Positions 7,037-15,807 of a stretch of 64,000 nt of DNA are shown piece after piece. The number at the start of each line of letters is the position of its first letter. The first letter of the stretch is position 1. The notes below the pieces were generated by a model that was not told the origin of the DNA, ran no database searches, and saw only the letters and a list, made by a program, of their open reading frames with translations. This stretch comes from Halegenticoccus soli. GTDB taxonomy: Archaea > Halobacteriota > Halobacteria > Halobacteriales > Haloferacaceae. Location: NCBI RefSeq assembly GCF_002844195.1, contig NZ_PEND01000005.1:248001-312000 (forward strand), given 5' to 3'. A program made the translations under genes and the position numbers.

Positions 7037-8383
7037 GTGACCGAACTCACTGAGACATTGGCACTCAAGCTTGTGGAACCGAACGCCCACAAGCATCGGA
7101 AACTCTGTGAGACGAAACAGGCGTACCAAGACGCGCTCGAAGCCGCGTTCAACACAAACTGCACCACACAGTCGGCGGCCAACGACGTGGTGGTCAACTA
7201 CGACCTGAGCGGGTACGCGAAGAACGCGCTCAAGAAGTACGTCCCACAACTCTGTGGTGGTAGCTACGACGCCAAGGAGCTTCACGACGACCATCCCGTC
7301 CGATTCACGAACGAAGGCCCGAAGCTCGACCACAAACCGCAGAACGCCATCGAGTGGTACGTCAAAATCCCGCACCACGACGACTACCACCTCTGGGTGC
7401 CCGCGCAACCAAATCCCGAACAGCTGGAGTGACTCGAAGCGTTGCATGCCGGAGACGCGACGATGGGGGAGTGTCGGTTGTTTGACCGTGACGGCGAGTG
7501 GTACTTCCACATCGTCGCCACGCGTGACGTGGATGAGCGAGAAACTACCAGTTCGGCGGAGACGCCGATTGGGTTAGACATCGAGGAAGCCTCTTTGGTA
7601 ACGGTGTGTCACCGTGACGAGCGCGGCTCCCCGACCGTACCCAACCTCTGGAACGACGAAGGTAAGCGAGTACGACAACTCCGTGAGACGTACTTCACGG
7701 CAACCCGACGCCTTCAGCAACGCGGAAGCGAACGTATCGCAGAGTCCTACGGTGACGAGTTGTGGCGACACATCGACCACATCCTTCACACGGTCACGTC
7801 GGAGGTCGTCGCCTACGCCGACCAGTTCGAGAACCCCGTGTTGGTATTGGAAAACTTGACGCACATCCGTGAGAACATGGACTACGGTGCATTCATGAAC
7901 CGCCGTCTTCACGGATGGGGGTTTGCGAAGATGTACGCTCAGATTCGCTACAAGGCGGCTGAGAAGGGGATTCGTGTGGAAACGGTGAATCCCGCGTACA
8001 CCTCGAAGACGTGCCACTGTTGTGGAGAGAAGGGCTACCGCCCCAACCAAGCAACGTTCGTGTGTTCCAACTCGGAGTGTTGGGTTTCGGAGTTCCAAGC
8101 AGACGTAAACGCCGCGCTCAATATTGCAGACCGCTACCTCAGCGGAGAGAGCCATTCAAGAGAACACACGAGTGGCAATGACTCGGCTGAGGAAGGGGGA
8201 CGTTTGACCGTCCCGCAAGACAGCCAAGCCGATGCTACCCAGCAGGCGACGCTTGGAACGTATGCGTCTCGAAACCTTAGGACCGAATCAGTCGGCCCGA
8301 AATCCCATGGTGGGATTCCCGCGACTGTAGGCGCGGGAGGAGGTCAACGTACAGCCGTACGAGGAACGGGCCCCGGGCAGTGA
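7037..8383 (+). pseudogene. tnpB: tnpB of element B, broken by an internal stop
   Basis: Starts GTG 7037 (VTELTETLALKLVEPNAH). A TGA at 7430-7432 interrupts PNPEQLE*LEALHAGD; a Trp is expected here, so a single TGG to TGA change explains it. Downstream in the same frame are RuvC motif I (GLDIEEAS), motif II with Glu intact (VLVLENLTHIRENMD), zinc-ribbon cysteines (CHCCGE, CSNSEC) and motif III (QADVNAALN). The normal stop near GTYAS also appears lost, since the frame continues past the element end to 8383. Confidence 0.85.
8301..8317. repeat. perfect hairpin next to the element B right-end hairpin
   Basis: Arms AATCCCA and TGGGATT flank a 3-nt loop (TGG). The following bases repeat ATTCCCGCG, suggesting a small duplication beside the right-end stem-loop. 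Like the other extra hairpins in these elements it has perfect arms and a 3-nt loop. Confidence 0.45.
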
Positions 8384-8483
8384 TCGCCCGAAGAGAGAGA
8401 GAGAAGCCCGCACCGAGCGCGGACAGGCGCGATCCGATCCGATCTGCTTCGGTGCCCGAACGTCCGACGCCCCCGCGAACCGC

Positions 8484-8717
8484 TCACGCGTCCGCGAGAC
8501 ATCGCTCGCCCCTGGAGGTGATCCGGTAGAGTACCTCCTCGCTCACCGACTCGATGTAGCCGGACTCTTCGAGGTAGTCGCACCGCTGTTCGACGACCGG
8601 GAAGTGGAGCCCCGTCTGACTCGCGATCAGCGCCGGGTATTCGACCCGCTGGGACCGAAGCACGCGAAGAATGCGGAGGTCCGCCGGCTGGAGATCCTCC
8701 GCGGTACTCTGAGTCAT
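8484..8717 (-). CDS. small winged-helix protein (77 aa)
   Basis: MTQSTAEDLQPADLRILRVL begins a compact winged-helix domain: helices with LIASQTGLHFPVVEQRCDYL, then a wing ESGYIESVSEEVLYRIT and SRGERCLAD. The pattern matches the small haloarchaeal DUF2250/PhiH1-like repressors. ATG 8717 was chosen because upstream in-frame sequence is Arg/Ser-rich and unlike a protein. It is transcribed divergently from the AOR gene, so it might regulate that gene; this is inference from position only. Confidence 0.7.
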   Translation of the reverse strand: MTQSTAEDLQPADLRILRVLRSQRVEYPALIASQTGLHFPVVEQRCDYLEESGYIESVSEEVLYRITSRGERCLADA

Positions 8718-9045
8718 AGGAATCGTCGTGTGGTACGCCGTGGTACGGTATCCGTACACATAGCTTTTCGCCCCCGCCGAAGCTCCCCCGCAACCGATAG
8801 CCGCCGCGCCGACGGCCAGGACTGATCGACGCGCAGTGGCCTTTTCTCTCTCGCTCGATCCGCGTTGCACGAACGAGAAGACGCGCGAACGTATCGTTAC
8901 GTTCGCGCGATCCGACCGATTCGAGCCACGCGACCAACCCGGCTGCGTGGGAGTCGTTCGTCGCTCCCACGACCGACGGTCGGGGTTCGAAGCTCTCTCT
9001 CCGCGTCCCGTACGTTTATGCGGGTCGCTCTCAAGTATCAATCCG

Positions 9046-10713
9046 ATGAATCACGCCAAAGGTCCGCTCCTCACAGTGGACGTGAGCGAACGTGAAGCCC
9101 GCGAAACGGACATCGACGACGTACTGGCGTCGTTCATCGGGGGTCGGGGCGTCGCCACGAAGCTGGCACACGACCGAATTCCGTTCGACGCCGACCCGTT
9201 CGGCCCCGACAATCGACTGTACCTGTCGACGGGACCGCTGCAGATGTCGGACATGAGCTTCACCGGGCGCATGAACTGTACCGGACTGTCGCCGCTGACG
9301 GACGGCCTCCTGTCGGCGAACGCCGGCGGCTTCCTCTCGCGGAACTTCGCGGACGCCGGCTACAGCGTCCTCGAGGTCACGGGCCAGGCCGACGAACTCC
9401 TCGTCGTCCACGTCACCGACGACGGGGTCGAGTTCGAGGAAGCGCCGGACCTCGAAGGGGCAACCGTCCCCGAAGTGACGGAACACGTGGCCGACCGGGG
9501 CCTCGGCGCCGAGAACGTCGCCTGCATCGGGCCCGCCGGCGAGAACCTGGTCCGGTTCGCGTCAGTCATGACCTTCGAGAGCCGGGCGTTCGGGCGCGGG
9601 GGGCTCGGCGCGGTGCTCGGCTCGAAGAACGTCAAGGCGATCACCTTCGAGGGCGACTCGCGGCCGGACGTCGGGCTCCCCGAGGACGTGCAGATGGAGG
9701 TCCACCGCGAGGCGGCCACCTCCGACGACATGATGCGCCGACAGGGGACGACAGCGGGGACGGAGTTCATCAACGACAACTTCTCGCTTCCCACCCGCTA
9801 CTTCGAGAAGTACTCGTTCGAGCACGCCGCCGACATCGGCGGCGACGCGGTCGAGGAGAAGAAGTACAAGAAGGGCTCGTGTTCGATGTGCGCGTTCGCC
9901 TGTAAGCTCCCCACGCGGGACGAAGAGACGGGCTTCGAAACCGAGGGGCCGGAGTTCGAGACCGTGTTCTCCTTCGGCAGCAACCTCGAAATCGGGAACA
10001 TCGTGGACGTGATGAAGTCGAACGAGCTGTGCGACGTGTACGGGATGGACACGATCAGCTGCGGGAACGCCGTCGCGGCGTACCTCAAGTCCGAAGACGA
10101 GTTCGGCAACGCGGAGCTCGTCCACGAGACGGTCGAGAAGATCGCCCGCCGCGAGGGGATCGGCGACGTGCTCGCGGAGGGCGTCTCGCGGGCCTCCGGG
10201 GAGCTCGGCGTGCGCAACTACACGGTGAAGGACATGGAGTTCGCCGCCCACGACGGGCGCGTGCTCCACGGGCAGGGGCTGAGCTACGCCGTCGCCAACC
10301 GCGGCGGCGACCACATGTACTCGACGACGCTGCGCGTCGAGTACAGCGGCGAGATCGACCCCGACGGGCTGGACGGGAAGCCCGAGCTCGTGATGAAGCG
10401 GGAGAACCACGCCGCGTTCCGCGACTCGGGAATCGTCTGCGCGTTCGGCGGCGGGAGCGGCCACGTCACCGAGGAGACCCACGAGAAGCTGTTCGACTGC
10501 GACTACGAGGAGCTGCAGGCGGTCGGGGCGCGGGTGGTCGAACTCGAACGGCACTTCAACAACAAGCGCGGGATGGACCGCGACGACGACTCGCTGCCGT
10601 ACGACCTCTCGGGGATCGAGGAGGCGCTCGACGAGTACTACGAGCTTCGCGGGTGGAACCCCGACGGGACCGTTCCGGACGGGACGGTGGGCGAGTACGC
10701 CCGGGCGGACTGA
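9046..10713 (+). CDS. aor: tungsten-dependent aldehyde:ferredoxin oxidoreductase family
   Basis: 555 residues, slightly short of the roughly 600 typical for AOR. The N-terminal domain has FIGGRGVATKL and the pterin-binding region (GPLQMSDMSFTGRMNCTGLS, FGRGGLGAVLGSKNVKAI). Cluster ligands are in SCSMCAFAC with the distal Cys in DTISCGNAV. Such enzymes oxidise aldehydes to acids at a tungstopterin site and reduce ferredoxin. ATG 9046 lies about 30 nt after TTTATG (9015-9020), consistent with a leaderless message. Two MoaD-like genes nearby support pterin-cofactor dependence. The exact substrate is unknown. Confidence 0.92.
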   Translation: MNHAKGPLLTVDVSEREARETDIDDVLASFIGGRGVATKLAHDRIPFDADPFGPDNRLYLSTGPLQMSDMSFTGRMNCTGLSPLTDGLLSANAGGFLSRNFADAGYSVLEVTGQADELLVVHVTDDGVEFEEAPDLEGATVPEVTEHVADRGLGAENVACIGPAGENLVRFASVMTFESRAFGRGGLGAVLGSKNVKAITFEGDSRPDVGLPEDVQMEVHREAATSDDMMRRQGTTAGTEFINDNFSLPTRYFEKYSFEHAADIGGDAVEEKKYKKGSCSMCAFACKLPTRDEETGFETEGPEFETVFSFGSNLEIGNIVDVMKSNELCDVYGMDTISCGNAVAAYLKSEDEFGNAELVHETVEKIARREGIGDVLAEGVSRASGELGVRNYTVKDMEFAAHDGRVLHGQGLSYAVANRGGDHMYSTTLRVEYSGEIDPDGLDGKPELVMKRENHAAFRDSGIVCAFGGGSGHVTEETHEKLFDCDYEELQAVGARVVELERHFNNKRGMDRDDDSLPYDLSGIEEALDEYYELRGWNPDGTVPDGTVGEYARAD

Positions 10714-11307
10714 TCACCGTCGCGTCCGTCGGTACTGCTCGCGCGAAACGGTGTACCGGTGGAGGTCTCTCACCTCGCCGCCCTTCGGGATCCAATTTCG
10801 GAGGACGCCGTCGTACTGCCCGCCGTGTGCCTCGACGTACTTCTCGATGGCTCGCTTCGATTTCTCGTTGCCGTCCTGGTGTGCCGCGCCGACCAACTCC
10901 AGGTCCAACCGCTCGAACGCCAGCTCCATCAGCGCGTCGGCGCGCTCGCCGGAGTACCCGCGGCCCCAGAACGGCTTGCGGAGCCAGATCCCGAGCTCGC
11001 CGGTCCGGCGTTCCCAACCGAGATGGAGGTTCGTGACGCCGGCGACCGTTCCCGCACCCGTTTCGTGCTCCCGGGGGTAGACGACGTAGGTCGCCTGCTC
11101 CCGTTCGTTCCACTGCTCCTCGACCTCGTCGAGGTATTCCGCGGTGTCCTTGGGCGTCCGGTGCGGCTCCCACGTGACGTATTCGATGATCTCGGCCATG
11201 TTCGACGCTTCGTAGCTCATGTGCTGATAGAGTTCTCTCGTGGAGACACGCTCGCGGCAGAGTCGGACGAGTCGGAGGCGGTCGGTTTCGATCTCGGTCG
11301 GGAACAT
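10714..11307 (-). CDS. GNAT N-acetyltransferase (RimJ/RimL type)
   Basis: 197 residues with the RimJ/L signature: TEIETDRLRLVRL, EEQWNEREQATYVVY, then the acetyl-CoA-binding region GELGIWLRKPFWGRGYSGE and ALMELAFERLDLELVGAAH. It probably acetylates a protein N-terminus or small amine; the substrate cannot be told. ATG 11307 is preferred because TATATTTTT (about 11325-11334) lies at leaderless-promoter distance. It converges tail-to-tail with the AOR gene with no spacer. Confidence 0.85.
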   Translation of the reverse strand: MFPTEIETDRLRLVRLCRERVSTRELYQHMSYEASNMAEIIEYVTWEPHRTPKDTAEYLDEVEEQWNEREQATYVVYPREHETGAGTVAGVTNLHLGWERRTGELGIWLRKPFWGRGYSGERADALMELAFERLDLELVGAAHQDGNEKSKRAIEKYVEAHGGQYDGVLRNWIPKGGEVRDLHRYTVSREQYRRTRR

Positions 11308-11440
11308 ATCCGCTGATGACGTCAAAAATATATGAGGTTTGCCGTGGTTTGCGACGGTTTCGCAGCGGTGCGCCGCAACTGGTACACGGATTCCGACGTC
11401 CGGGAACGAAATTTCGGCGGGTTCGTCGATCCGAAGCGGT

Positions 11441-11725
11441 TCACCGACCGCCTCCGACCACGGGCGGCGCGAGTCGGAGCACGTCGCCGTCCGCCAGCGT
11501 CGTTTCCGCGCCGTCGAGTTGTCTCACGTTGCGGGCGTTCACCGTCACGGTCACGCGATCCAAGAGGTCGCCGTCCTCGAACAGGTGCGGTTCGAGCCCG
11601 TCGAACTCCTCACAGACGGCCCGGAGCGCCTCCCCGACCGTCGCTCCGGTGGGCACCTCGCGTCTCACCGTCTTCGTCCCGACGGCGTCGCGCATCGGGC
11701 CGAAGAAGTTGTATTCCACCTGCAT
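11441..11725 (-). CDS. MoaD/ThiS-family ubiquitin-fold protein
   Basis: 94 residues: MQVEYNFFGPMRDAVGTKTV, a central GATVGEALRAV and C-terminal DGDVLRLAPPVVGGGR. This is the beta-grasp fold of the MoaD/SAMP family, which donates sulfur to molybdopterin or is conjugated to proteins through a C-terminal Gly-Gly. Here the GG is followed by Gly-Arg, so the tail would need processing or is non-canonical. Position near the AOR gene suggests a role in tungstopterin synthesis. Confidence 0.85.
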   Translation of the reverse strand: MQVEYNFFGPMRDAVGTKTVRREVPTGATVGEALRAVCEEFDGLEPHLFEDGDLLDRVTVTVNARNVRQLDGAETTLADGDVLRLAPPVVGGGR

Positions 11726-11812
11726 GCGGGAACGCTCTCGCGGACGGCCCTTGTATGCTCCTGTCGCGGCGTCGGCGGAACGCTCTTCGTTCCCGCCGCT
11801 CACGAACCGAGC

Positions 11813-12067
11813 ATGGAGATCGAGATCCGCTGCTACGGCGAGGTCCGCGACGCGGTCGGAGCGTCCTCGCTCGCGCGGGAGTTCGACGAGGCGACCGTCG
11901 CCGACGCGCTGGACGCGCTCGACTCGGAGTTTCCCGCGTTCGACGCCGACGCGCTGACCGGCGGGCTCGTCGTGATGCGCAACGGCCGCCACGTCGCGGA
12001 CCCCGACGCGGCGGCGCTCTCGGACGGAGACGCGCTCAGCCTGTCGGAGTCGCCGATGCGGGAGTGA
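11813..12067 (+). CDS. MoaD/ThiS-like protein lacking C-terminal Gly-Gly
   Basis: 84 residues: MEIEIRCYGEVRDAVGASSL, then TVADALDALDSEFPAFDAD and DGDALSLSESPMRE at the C-terminus. The fold matches MoaD but the tail ends in PMRE with no diglycine, so it cannot act as a normal sulfur carrier or modifier. AOR-associated MoaD paralogs of this kind are known in archaea. Divergently transcribed from the diglycine-bearing paralog at 11725. Confidence 0.75.
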   Translation: MEIEIRCYGEVRDAVGASSLAREFDEATVADALDALDSEFPAFDADALTGGLVVMRNGRHVADPDAAALSDGDALSLSESPMRE

Positions 12068-12119
12068 CGGGGCGCGACCTCGTCGCCGTTCGGACCCCGA
12101 GCGTCCCCCGGCTACCCGG

Positions 12120-12437
12120 CTAGCGGTCGCCGCCCGACCCGAACTCGCCGGCGAGGAGGTCGGGAACGTCCTCGGGGCGCACGTCCGAGAACCACTCGTC
12201 TCGCGGTTGGATCGTGAGCGCCGCGCCGCCCTCGCTGCACAGGCCGAGACAGGACGTCGTGCCGACCGACACCGACGACCAGAACAGGTCCCGGTCCTGA
12301 AGCCACCGTTTGACTGCTTCGACGACGGCCTCGCCGTCGGCGTCCGCACAGCAGGCGTGCTCGGAGCCGCGGGTGTTGGTGCAGACGAAAATGTGCGCGT
12401 CGAGCCGATCGCGCTGCCGGTTCGTTTGCCGTTTCAT
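12120..12437 (-). CDS. thioredoxin-like [2Fe-2S] ferredoxin
   Basis: 105 residues: DAHIFVCTNTRGSEHACCAD and SVGTTSCLGLCSEGGAAL give the four-cysteine pattern of thioredoxin-fold [2Fe-2S] ferredoxins. The same domain forms the C-terminus of the CbiX at 28011, tying it to cobalamin synthesis. Its ATG overlaps the cbtA stop by 4 nt, so it is the last gene of a cbtB-cbtA-ferredoxin operon. A likely role is electron supply for a reductive corrinoid step (inference). Confidence 0.85.
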   Translation of the reverse strand: MKRQTNRQRDRLDAHIFVCTNTRGSEHACCADADGEAVVEAVKRWLQDRDLFWSSVSVGTTSCLGLCSEGGAALTIQPRDEWFSDVRPEDVPDLLAGEFGSGGDR

Positions 12438-13165
12438 GGGTCCGCGAGACTCGATCGGTCGACCGCGCTCGCACCGGTGCTGCCGCTGGCGCGTCGGTGC
12501 AACCACCCGTAGCTCGCGGCGATAACGGCCCACAGCGCGGCCTGACTCGACACAACCACTCCCCGGAAGGCGGCGACGAGTTCGCCGGGGACCGCCCCGC
12601 CGTTCGCCCCCGCCGGGGCTGCGAGCGGCAGCGCGACGACCACGACCGCGACGGGAACGGCGGCGACCGCGACGGCGAACGCGCGCCCGCGGGGGGCCGC
12701 CCTTCGGTACCCGAGGATCGACGCCGCCCCGACGAGAGCGCCCAGCGCCATCAACGCGACGTAGATGAGCAGTCGAGCGTCGGTTCCGAGGGCGTGTTCC
12801 GTTCCGGGCGCCGGCGGCGGCAATACCAGCCACGGCACCACCGAGACGGTCAGGAACCCCGCGCCGGCGAGCACGTACGCTTTCATCGTCCCCGTACCCG
12901 GCAGCGACGGTTCGAGAACGTAGTACGCGAGGCCGAACATCCCGCCGAGGAGGATCCCCCAGAGGATGCCGCCTCCGACGCCGACGGCGGCCGTCGTCGT
13001 TTCCGCGACCGCGACCGAGTGCGCGTGATCGTGGCCGTGGCCGTAGTGGACCAGGCTCTCCGCGTGCTCGACGAAGGGATTGACGACGGCGGCCACGAAC
13101 GCGCCGTAGCCGAGGCCCGCGATCGCGCCGGCGGCGACGCCGCGTTCGAGGTACCGCAGGAGCAT
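12434..13165 (-). CDS. cbtA: cobalt transporter subunit CbtA
   Basis: 243 residues with about six hydrophobic segments (for example GAIAGLGYGAFVAAVVNPF, GGGILWGILLGGMFGLAYYV, LIYVALMALGALVGAASIL) and a His-rich loop HYGHGHDHAHS that can bind metal. CbtA is the membrane component predicted to import cobalt in organisms making cobalamin. It overlaps cbtB by 1 nt and the ferredoxin gene by 4 nt, so the three are co-translated. Confidence 0.9.
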   Translation of the reverse strand: MLLRYLERGVAAGAIAGLGYGAFVAAVVNPFVEHAESLVHYGHGHDHAHSVAVAETTTAAVGVGGGILWGILLGGMFGLAYYVLEPSLPGTGTMKAYVLAGAGFLTVSVVPWLVLPPPAPGTEHALGTDARLLIYVALMALGALVGAASILGYRRAAPRGRAFAVAVAAVPVAVVVVALPLAAPAGANGGAVPGELVAAFRGVVVSSQAALWAVIAASYGWLHRRASGSTGASAVDRSSLADP

Positions 13166-13353
13166 CAGTGGCAGGTGATCCCGGCCGCGTGCCGGAAATT
13201 GTGCAGCGCCTCGTGGGCGAGGGGGTCCTGCAGAAACATCAACGCGAAGCCGAGCGCCGCCGCGATTGCGACCCCCGCCGCCACCTGCGGCGGCGACAGG
13301 TCGGCTCGCGCGCGTTCGATCCGGTCGTGGACGGTGTCGTTAGTTGCGGACAT
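13165..13353 (-). CDS. cbtB: cobalt transporter subunit CbtB
   Basis: 62 residues with one transmembrane helix (AAGVAIAAALGFALMFLQD) and a C-terminal histidine cluster (HEALHNFRHAAGITCH) typical of CbtB, thought to present cobalt to CbtA. First gene of the cbtB-cbtA-ferredoxin operon. A TATA-like TTTTAC (minus strand, 13386-13391) lies upstream, with a cobalamin-promoter motif between it and the ATG. Confidence 0.92.
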   Translation of the reverse strand: MSATNDTVHDRIERARADLSPPQVAAGVAIAAALGFALMFLQDPLAHEALHNFRHAAGITCH

Positions 13354-13363
13354 ACAACCTGAT

Positions 13364-13378
13364 CTTCTGTAACGCAAG
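13364..13378 (-). promoter_or_regulatory. cobalamin-promoter motif upstream of cbtB
   Basis: CTTGCGTTACAGAAG on the minus strand, 11-25 nt before the cbtB ATG. It matches CTTGCTATACAGCAA at 21449 in 11 of 15 positions and relates to 15775 and 21415. Placement between the TATA box and the gene would suit a repressor site for a cobalt- or corrinoid-responsive regulator (inference). Confidence 0.4.
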
Positions 13379-13436
13379 TCTAGTTGTAAAACTATCGGTG
13401 CCCGTTCGCGGTCGAGGCGAACTGGGTCCGGCGTCC

Positions 13437-15773
13437 TCACCCGCGGCGATCGGTTCGCCGTCGTTCGGACGAGGCCGAGTCGGCGGCGGTTCGGACGGTT
13501 TCCGCCGTCAGGGAAGAGAGGGGGGCGAGTTCGCCGTCGGTCTCGGCGGCGACGAGCCCCGTGAGGCCGGCGCGGGAGTCGTCGCCGGCGTCGACGACCA
13601 CGACCTCCGCGCCGGTTCGGGCGAGGCGGCGCGCCGCCTCGCGCGTCGCGCCGGTCGGACCGCCGTCCGCCACGTTCGCCCGCCCGTCGGTGACGAGGAC
13701 CACGACGGCCGCGTCGGAGTCCGCCCCGTCGACGACTGACCGGGCGGTTTCGAGGCCGGCGGGGAGCGGCGTCCGGTCCCCGGAGGGGAGCTCTTTGAGG
13801 TGTCGCGCGGCGAGCGTGACGCTCCTCGTCGGCGGGAGGAGAACGTCGGCGTCGTCCCCGGCGAACGCCACGAACGCGACCTCGTCGCGTCGCTGGTAAC
13901 TGTCCCGCAGGAGGTCGAGGACGACGCCCTTCGCCGCCCGCATCGCGGGTCGCATCGAGGCGCTGGCGTCGACGACGAAGACGATCGCGACCGACGCCCG
14001 GCCCGTCCGGACCGATCGCCGCAAGTCCCGCGCTTCGACGCGCGACGCGCCGCGGCTCGCCGCCGATCGAACGGACGCCGCGGCGTCGACGGGGCCCTCC
14101 CCCGACGCCGGTTCGGTGCGGACGCGCGCGCCCCGGTTGTCGGCGCTCGGGGACGCGTTCGTCCGCGAGCCCCCGCTCGGGTCGCCGCTCTCGACGCGCG
14201 GGTCTCCGAGCGTCGGCGCGGTCGCGTCGCCGACGTCGGCCCGCCGCCGGCCGGGGATCAGCGGCGCGGCGCTCTCCCCGCTGTCCGCGTCGCCGGGATC
14301 AACGTCGGAATCGTCCGAGCCGTCGCCGCCGTCGTCCCCGTCCGCCGCGGCGTGGGATCGGTCGGCGGCGGACGAACCCGGCGACCGGGGTCGGTGCCCG
14401 TCGGTCGAATCGCCGTCCTCCGCGGGACGGTCGGATGCCGACTCCGGGGAGGGGTCCGACCCGTCGCCGGCGTCGCGGTCGGTGTCGACCCCGTCGTCGG
14501 ATCCGTCGTGGTCGGCGCTCCCCCCGGAGTCGAGTCCGTCGCGGTCGCACCGATCGTCGCCCGCCGAACCGGTTTCGGAGTCGGAGCCGTCTTCGGATCC
14601 GCGGTCGTCCGTCGTCCCGTCGCCTTCGTCGGCCGCGTCCCCCCGATTACCGTCCCCCGAGTCGCCGTCCTCCGTTTCCGCGCCGGCTCCGTCGCCGAAG
14701 CGATCCGCGAGCAGCTCGTCGAGGTCGGGCGTCTCCTCGAACGGCGTACTTTCGAGCCGGTGCGGGAGGGTGTAGGAGGCGGCTTCGGCGACGTCCGACT
14801 CGATGACGGACGAGCGGCCGTCGAGCGCCGCCAGCGCCCTGGCCGCGCGGGCCGTGGCGATGTCGCCGCGGTGGCCGTCGACGCCCGCGTCGAGACAGAG
14901 TCGAGCGATCTCGCGTTTGAACTCCGCGGGGATCTCGACCGATTTCAGTCGGTCTCGGGCGTCCGCGAGACGTTCTCGGAGGGCGTCGACCTCGTCGGCG
15001 TCGTCCGATTCGTCCTCGACGGAGTCCGATTCGCCCCCGACGGGGGCAAGTTCGTCCACGGCGGCATTCGCCGGGACGGCCCCCTCGCGTCGGTCGAGCG
15101 CTCGGTCGATGATCTCGACGCGGTCGTCGAGATCTCGACACCCCTCGACGCTCGCCCGGAGCGCGAAGCGGTCCCGAAGCTGGGGTCGGAGGTCGCCCTC
15201 CTCCGGATTCATCGTGCCGATCAGCGTGAACGCGGCGGGGTGGGAGACGCTCACGCCGTCGCGTTCGACCGCGTTGACGCCGCTCGCGGCCGCGTCGAGG
15301 AGGACGTCGACCAGGTGATCCTCGAGCAGGTTCACCTCGTCGACGTAGAGGATCCCGCGGTGAGCGCGCGCGAGCAGGCCGGGGTCGAAGTCGGCCTCGC
15401 CGGCCAGCGCGTCCTCGACCGAGAGCGTGCCGACGACGCGGTCGCGCGTCGCGCCCAGCGGCAGGGTCACGAGCGGCGCGGACCGGAACTCGATCGGGGG
15501 ATCCTCGCGCTCCCGGCAGTCCGCACACTGCAGCCGGGGATCGTCGGGCGAACACCCGTAGGGACAGTCCGCGACCGCGCGCTGGTCCGGCAATAGATCC
15601 GCGAGCGCGCGCACCGCGGTCGACTTCGCGGTTCCCTTCTCGCCTACGAGCAGCGCGCCGTCGAGGTCGTCGTCGACCGCCACGGCGAGCAACGCCCGCT
15701 TGAGCTCCTCCTGCCCGACGATCGCCGGGAAGGGGAGCGACGACAGTTTTTTGCCCCCGGCGTTTGCAACCAT
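13437..15773 (-). CDS. ChlI/ChlD-type AAA+ and VWA chelatase subunit (cobaltochelatase partner)
   Basis: 778 residues. The N-terminal AAA+ module has Walker A GEKGTAKST and Walker B ILYVDEVNLL. A long Asp/Glu/Gly/Ser-rich linker (about residues 365-580) follows. The C-terminal von Willebrand A domain has the MIDAS motif VVDASASM. It fuses the I and D subunits of magnesium-chelatase-like enzymes and, being next to cobN, most likely powers cobalt insertion by CobN, replacing CobS/CobT. Divergent from cobN with only 34 bp between start codons. Confidence 0.9.
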   Translation of the reverse strand: MVANAGGKKLSSLPFPAIVGQEELKRALLAVAVDDDLDGALLVGEKGTAKSTAVRALADLLPDQRAVADCPYGCSPDDPRLQCADCREREDPPIEFRSAPLVTLPLGATRDRVVGTLSVEDALAGEADFDPGLLARAHRGILYVDEVNLLEDHLVDVLLDAAASGVNAVERDGVSVSHPAAFTLIGTMNPEEGDLRPQLRDRFALRASVEGCRDLDDRVEIIDRALDRREGAVPANAAVDELAPVGGESDSVEDESDDADEVDALRERLADARDRLKSVEIPAEFKREIARLCLDAGVDGHRGDIATARAARALAALDGRSSVIESDVAEAASYTLPHRLESTPFEETPDLDELLADRFGDGAGAETEDGDSGDGNRGDAADEGDGTTDDRGSEDGSDSETGSAGDDRCDRDGLDSGGSADHDGSDDGVDTDRDAGDGSDPSPESASDRPAEDGDSTDGHRPRSPGSSAADRSHAAADGDDGGDGSDDSDVDPGDADSGESAAPLIPGRRRADVGDATAPTLGDPRVESGDPSGGSRTNASPSADNRGARVRTEPASGEGPVDAAASVRSAASRGASRVEARDLRRSVRTGRASVAIVFVVDASASMRPAMRAAKGVVLDLLRDSYQRRDEVAFVAFAGDDADVLLPPTRSVTLAARHLKELPSGDRTPLPAGLETARSVVDGADSDAAVVVLVTDGRANVADGGPTGATREAARRLARTGAEVVVVDAGDDSRAGLTGLVAAETDGELAPLSSLTAETVRTAADSASSERRRTDRRG

Positions 15774-15807
15774 GCTTGCGCTAATACAACAGAGGTTTAA
15801 AAATTCG
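15774..15807. promoter_or_regulatory. 34-bp divergent promoter, chelatase/cobN
   Basis: Contains CTTGCGCTAATACAACAG (15775-15792), related to the motifs at 13364, 21415 and 21449, and TTTAAAAA (15796-15803). The whole spacer is so short that both genes must share one regulatory site or have promoters extending into each other's coding region. TTTAAAAA is too near the cobN ATG for a normal TATA box of that gene. Confidence 0.4.

Larger units (their letters stand above)
6402..8347 (+). mobile_element. decayed IS200/IS605-type element B
   Basis: A 1,946-bp element with end hairpins CCCGCG/CGCGGG at 6418-6437 and 8318-8337. The left end ATAGTGCGAGCG resembles that of element A, and the right end finishes GTCAA. 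It shows several lesions: tnpA lacks a usable start codon and carries a 51-bp in-frame hairpin insert, a second hairpin region sits between tnpA and tnpB, tnpB has an internal TGA, and its reading frame runs through the element end. It is almost certainly non-autonomous. Confidence 0.82.

Noticed and set aside
13354-13436. cobalamin riboswitch upstream of cbtB
   Set aside because: The 83-bp spacer is too short for the known B12 riboswitch, and no B12-box-like sequence or extended secondary structure is visible; a short protein-operator motif explains it better.
14116-14806. long Arg/Ser/Pro-rich plus-strand frames opposite the chelatase gene
   Set aside because: They are antisense shadows of the Asp/Glu/Gly-rich linker of the chelatase protein; composition is typical of shadow frames in GC-rich archaea.
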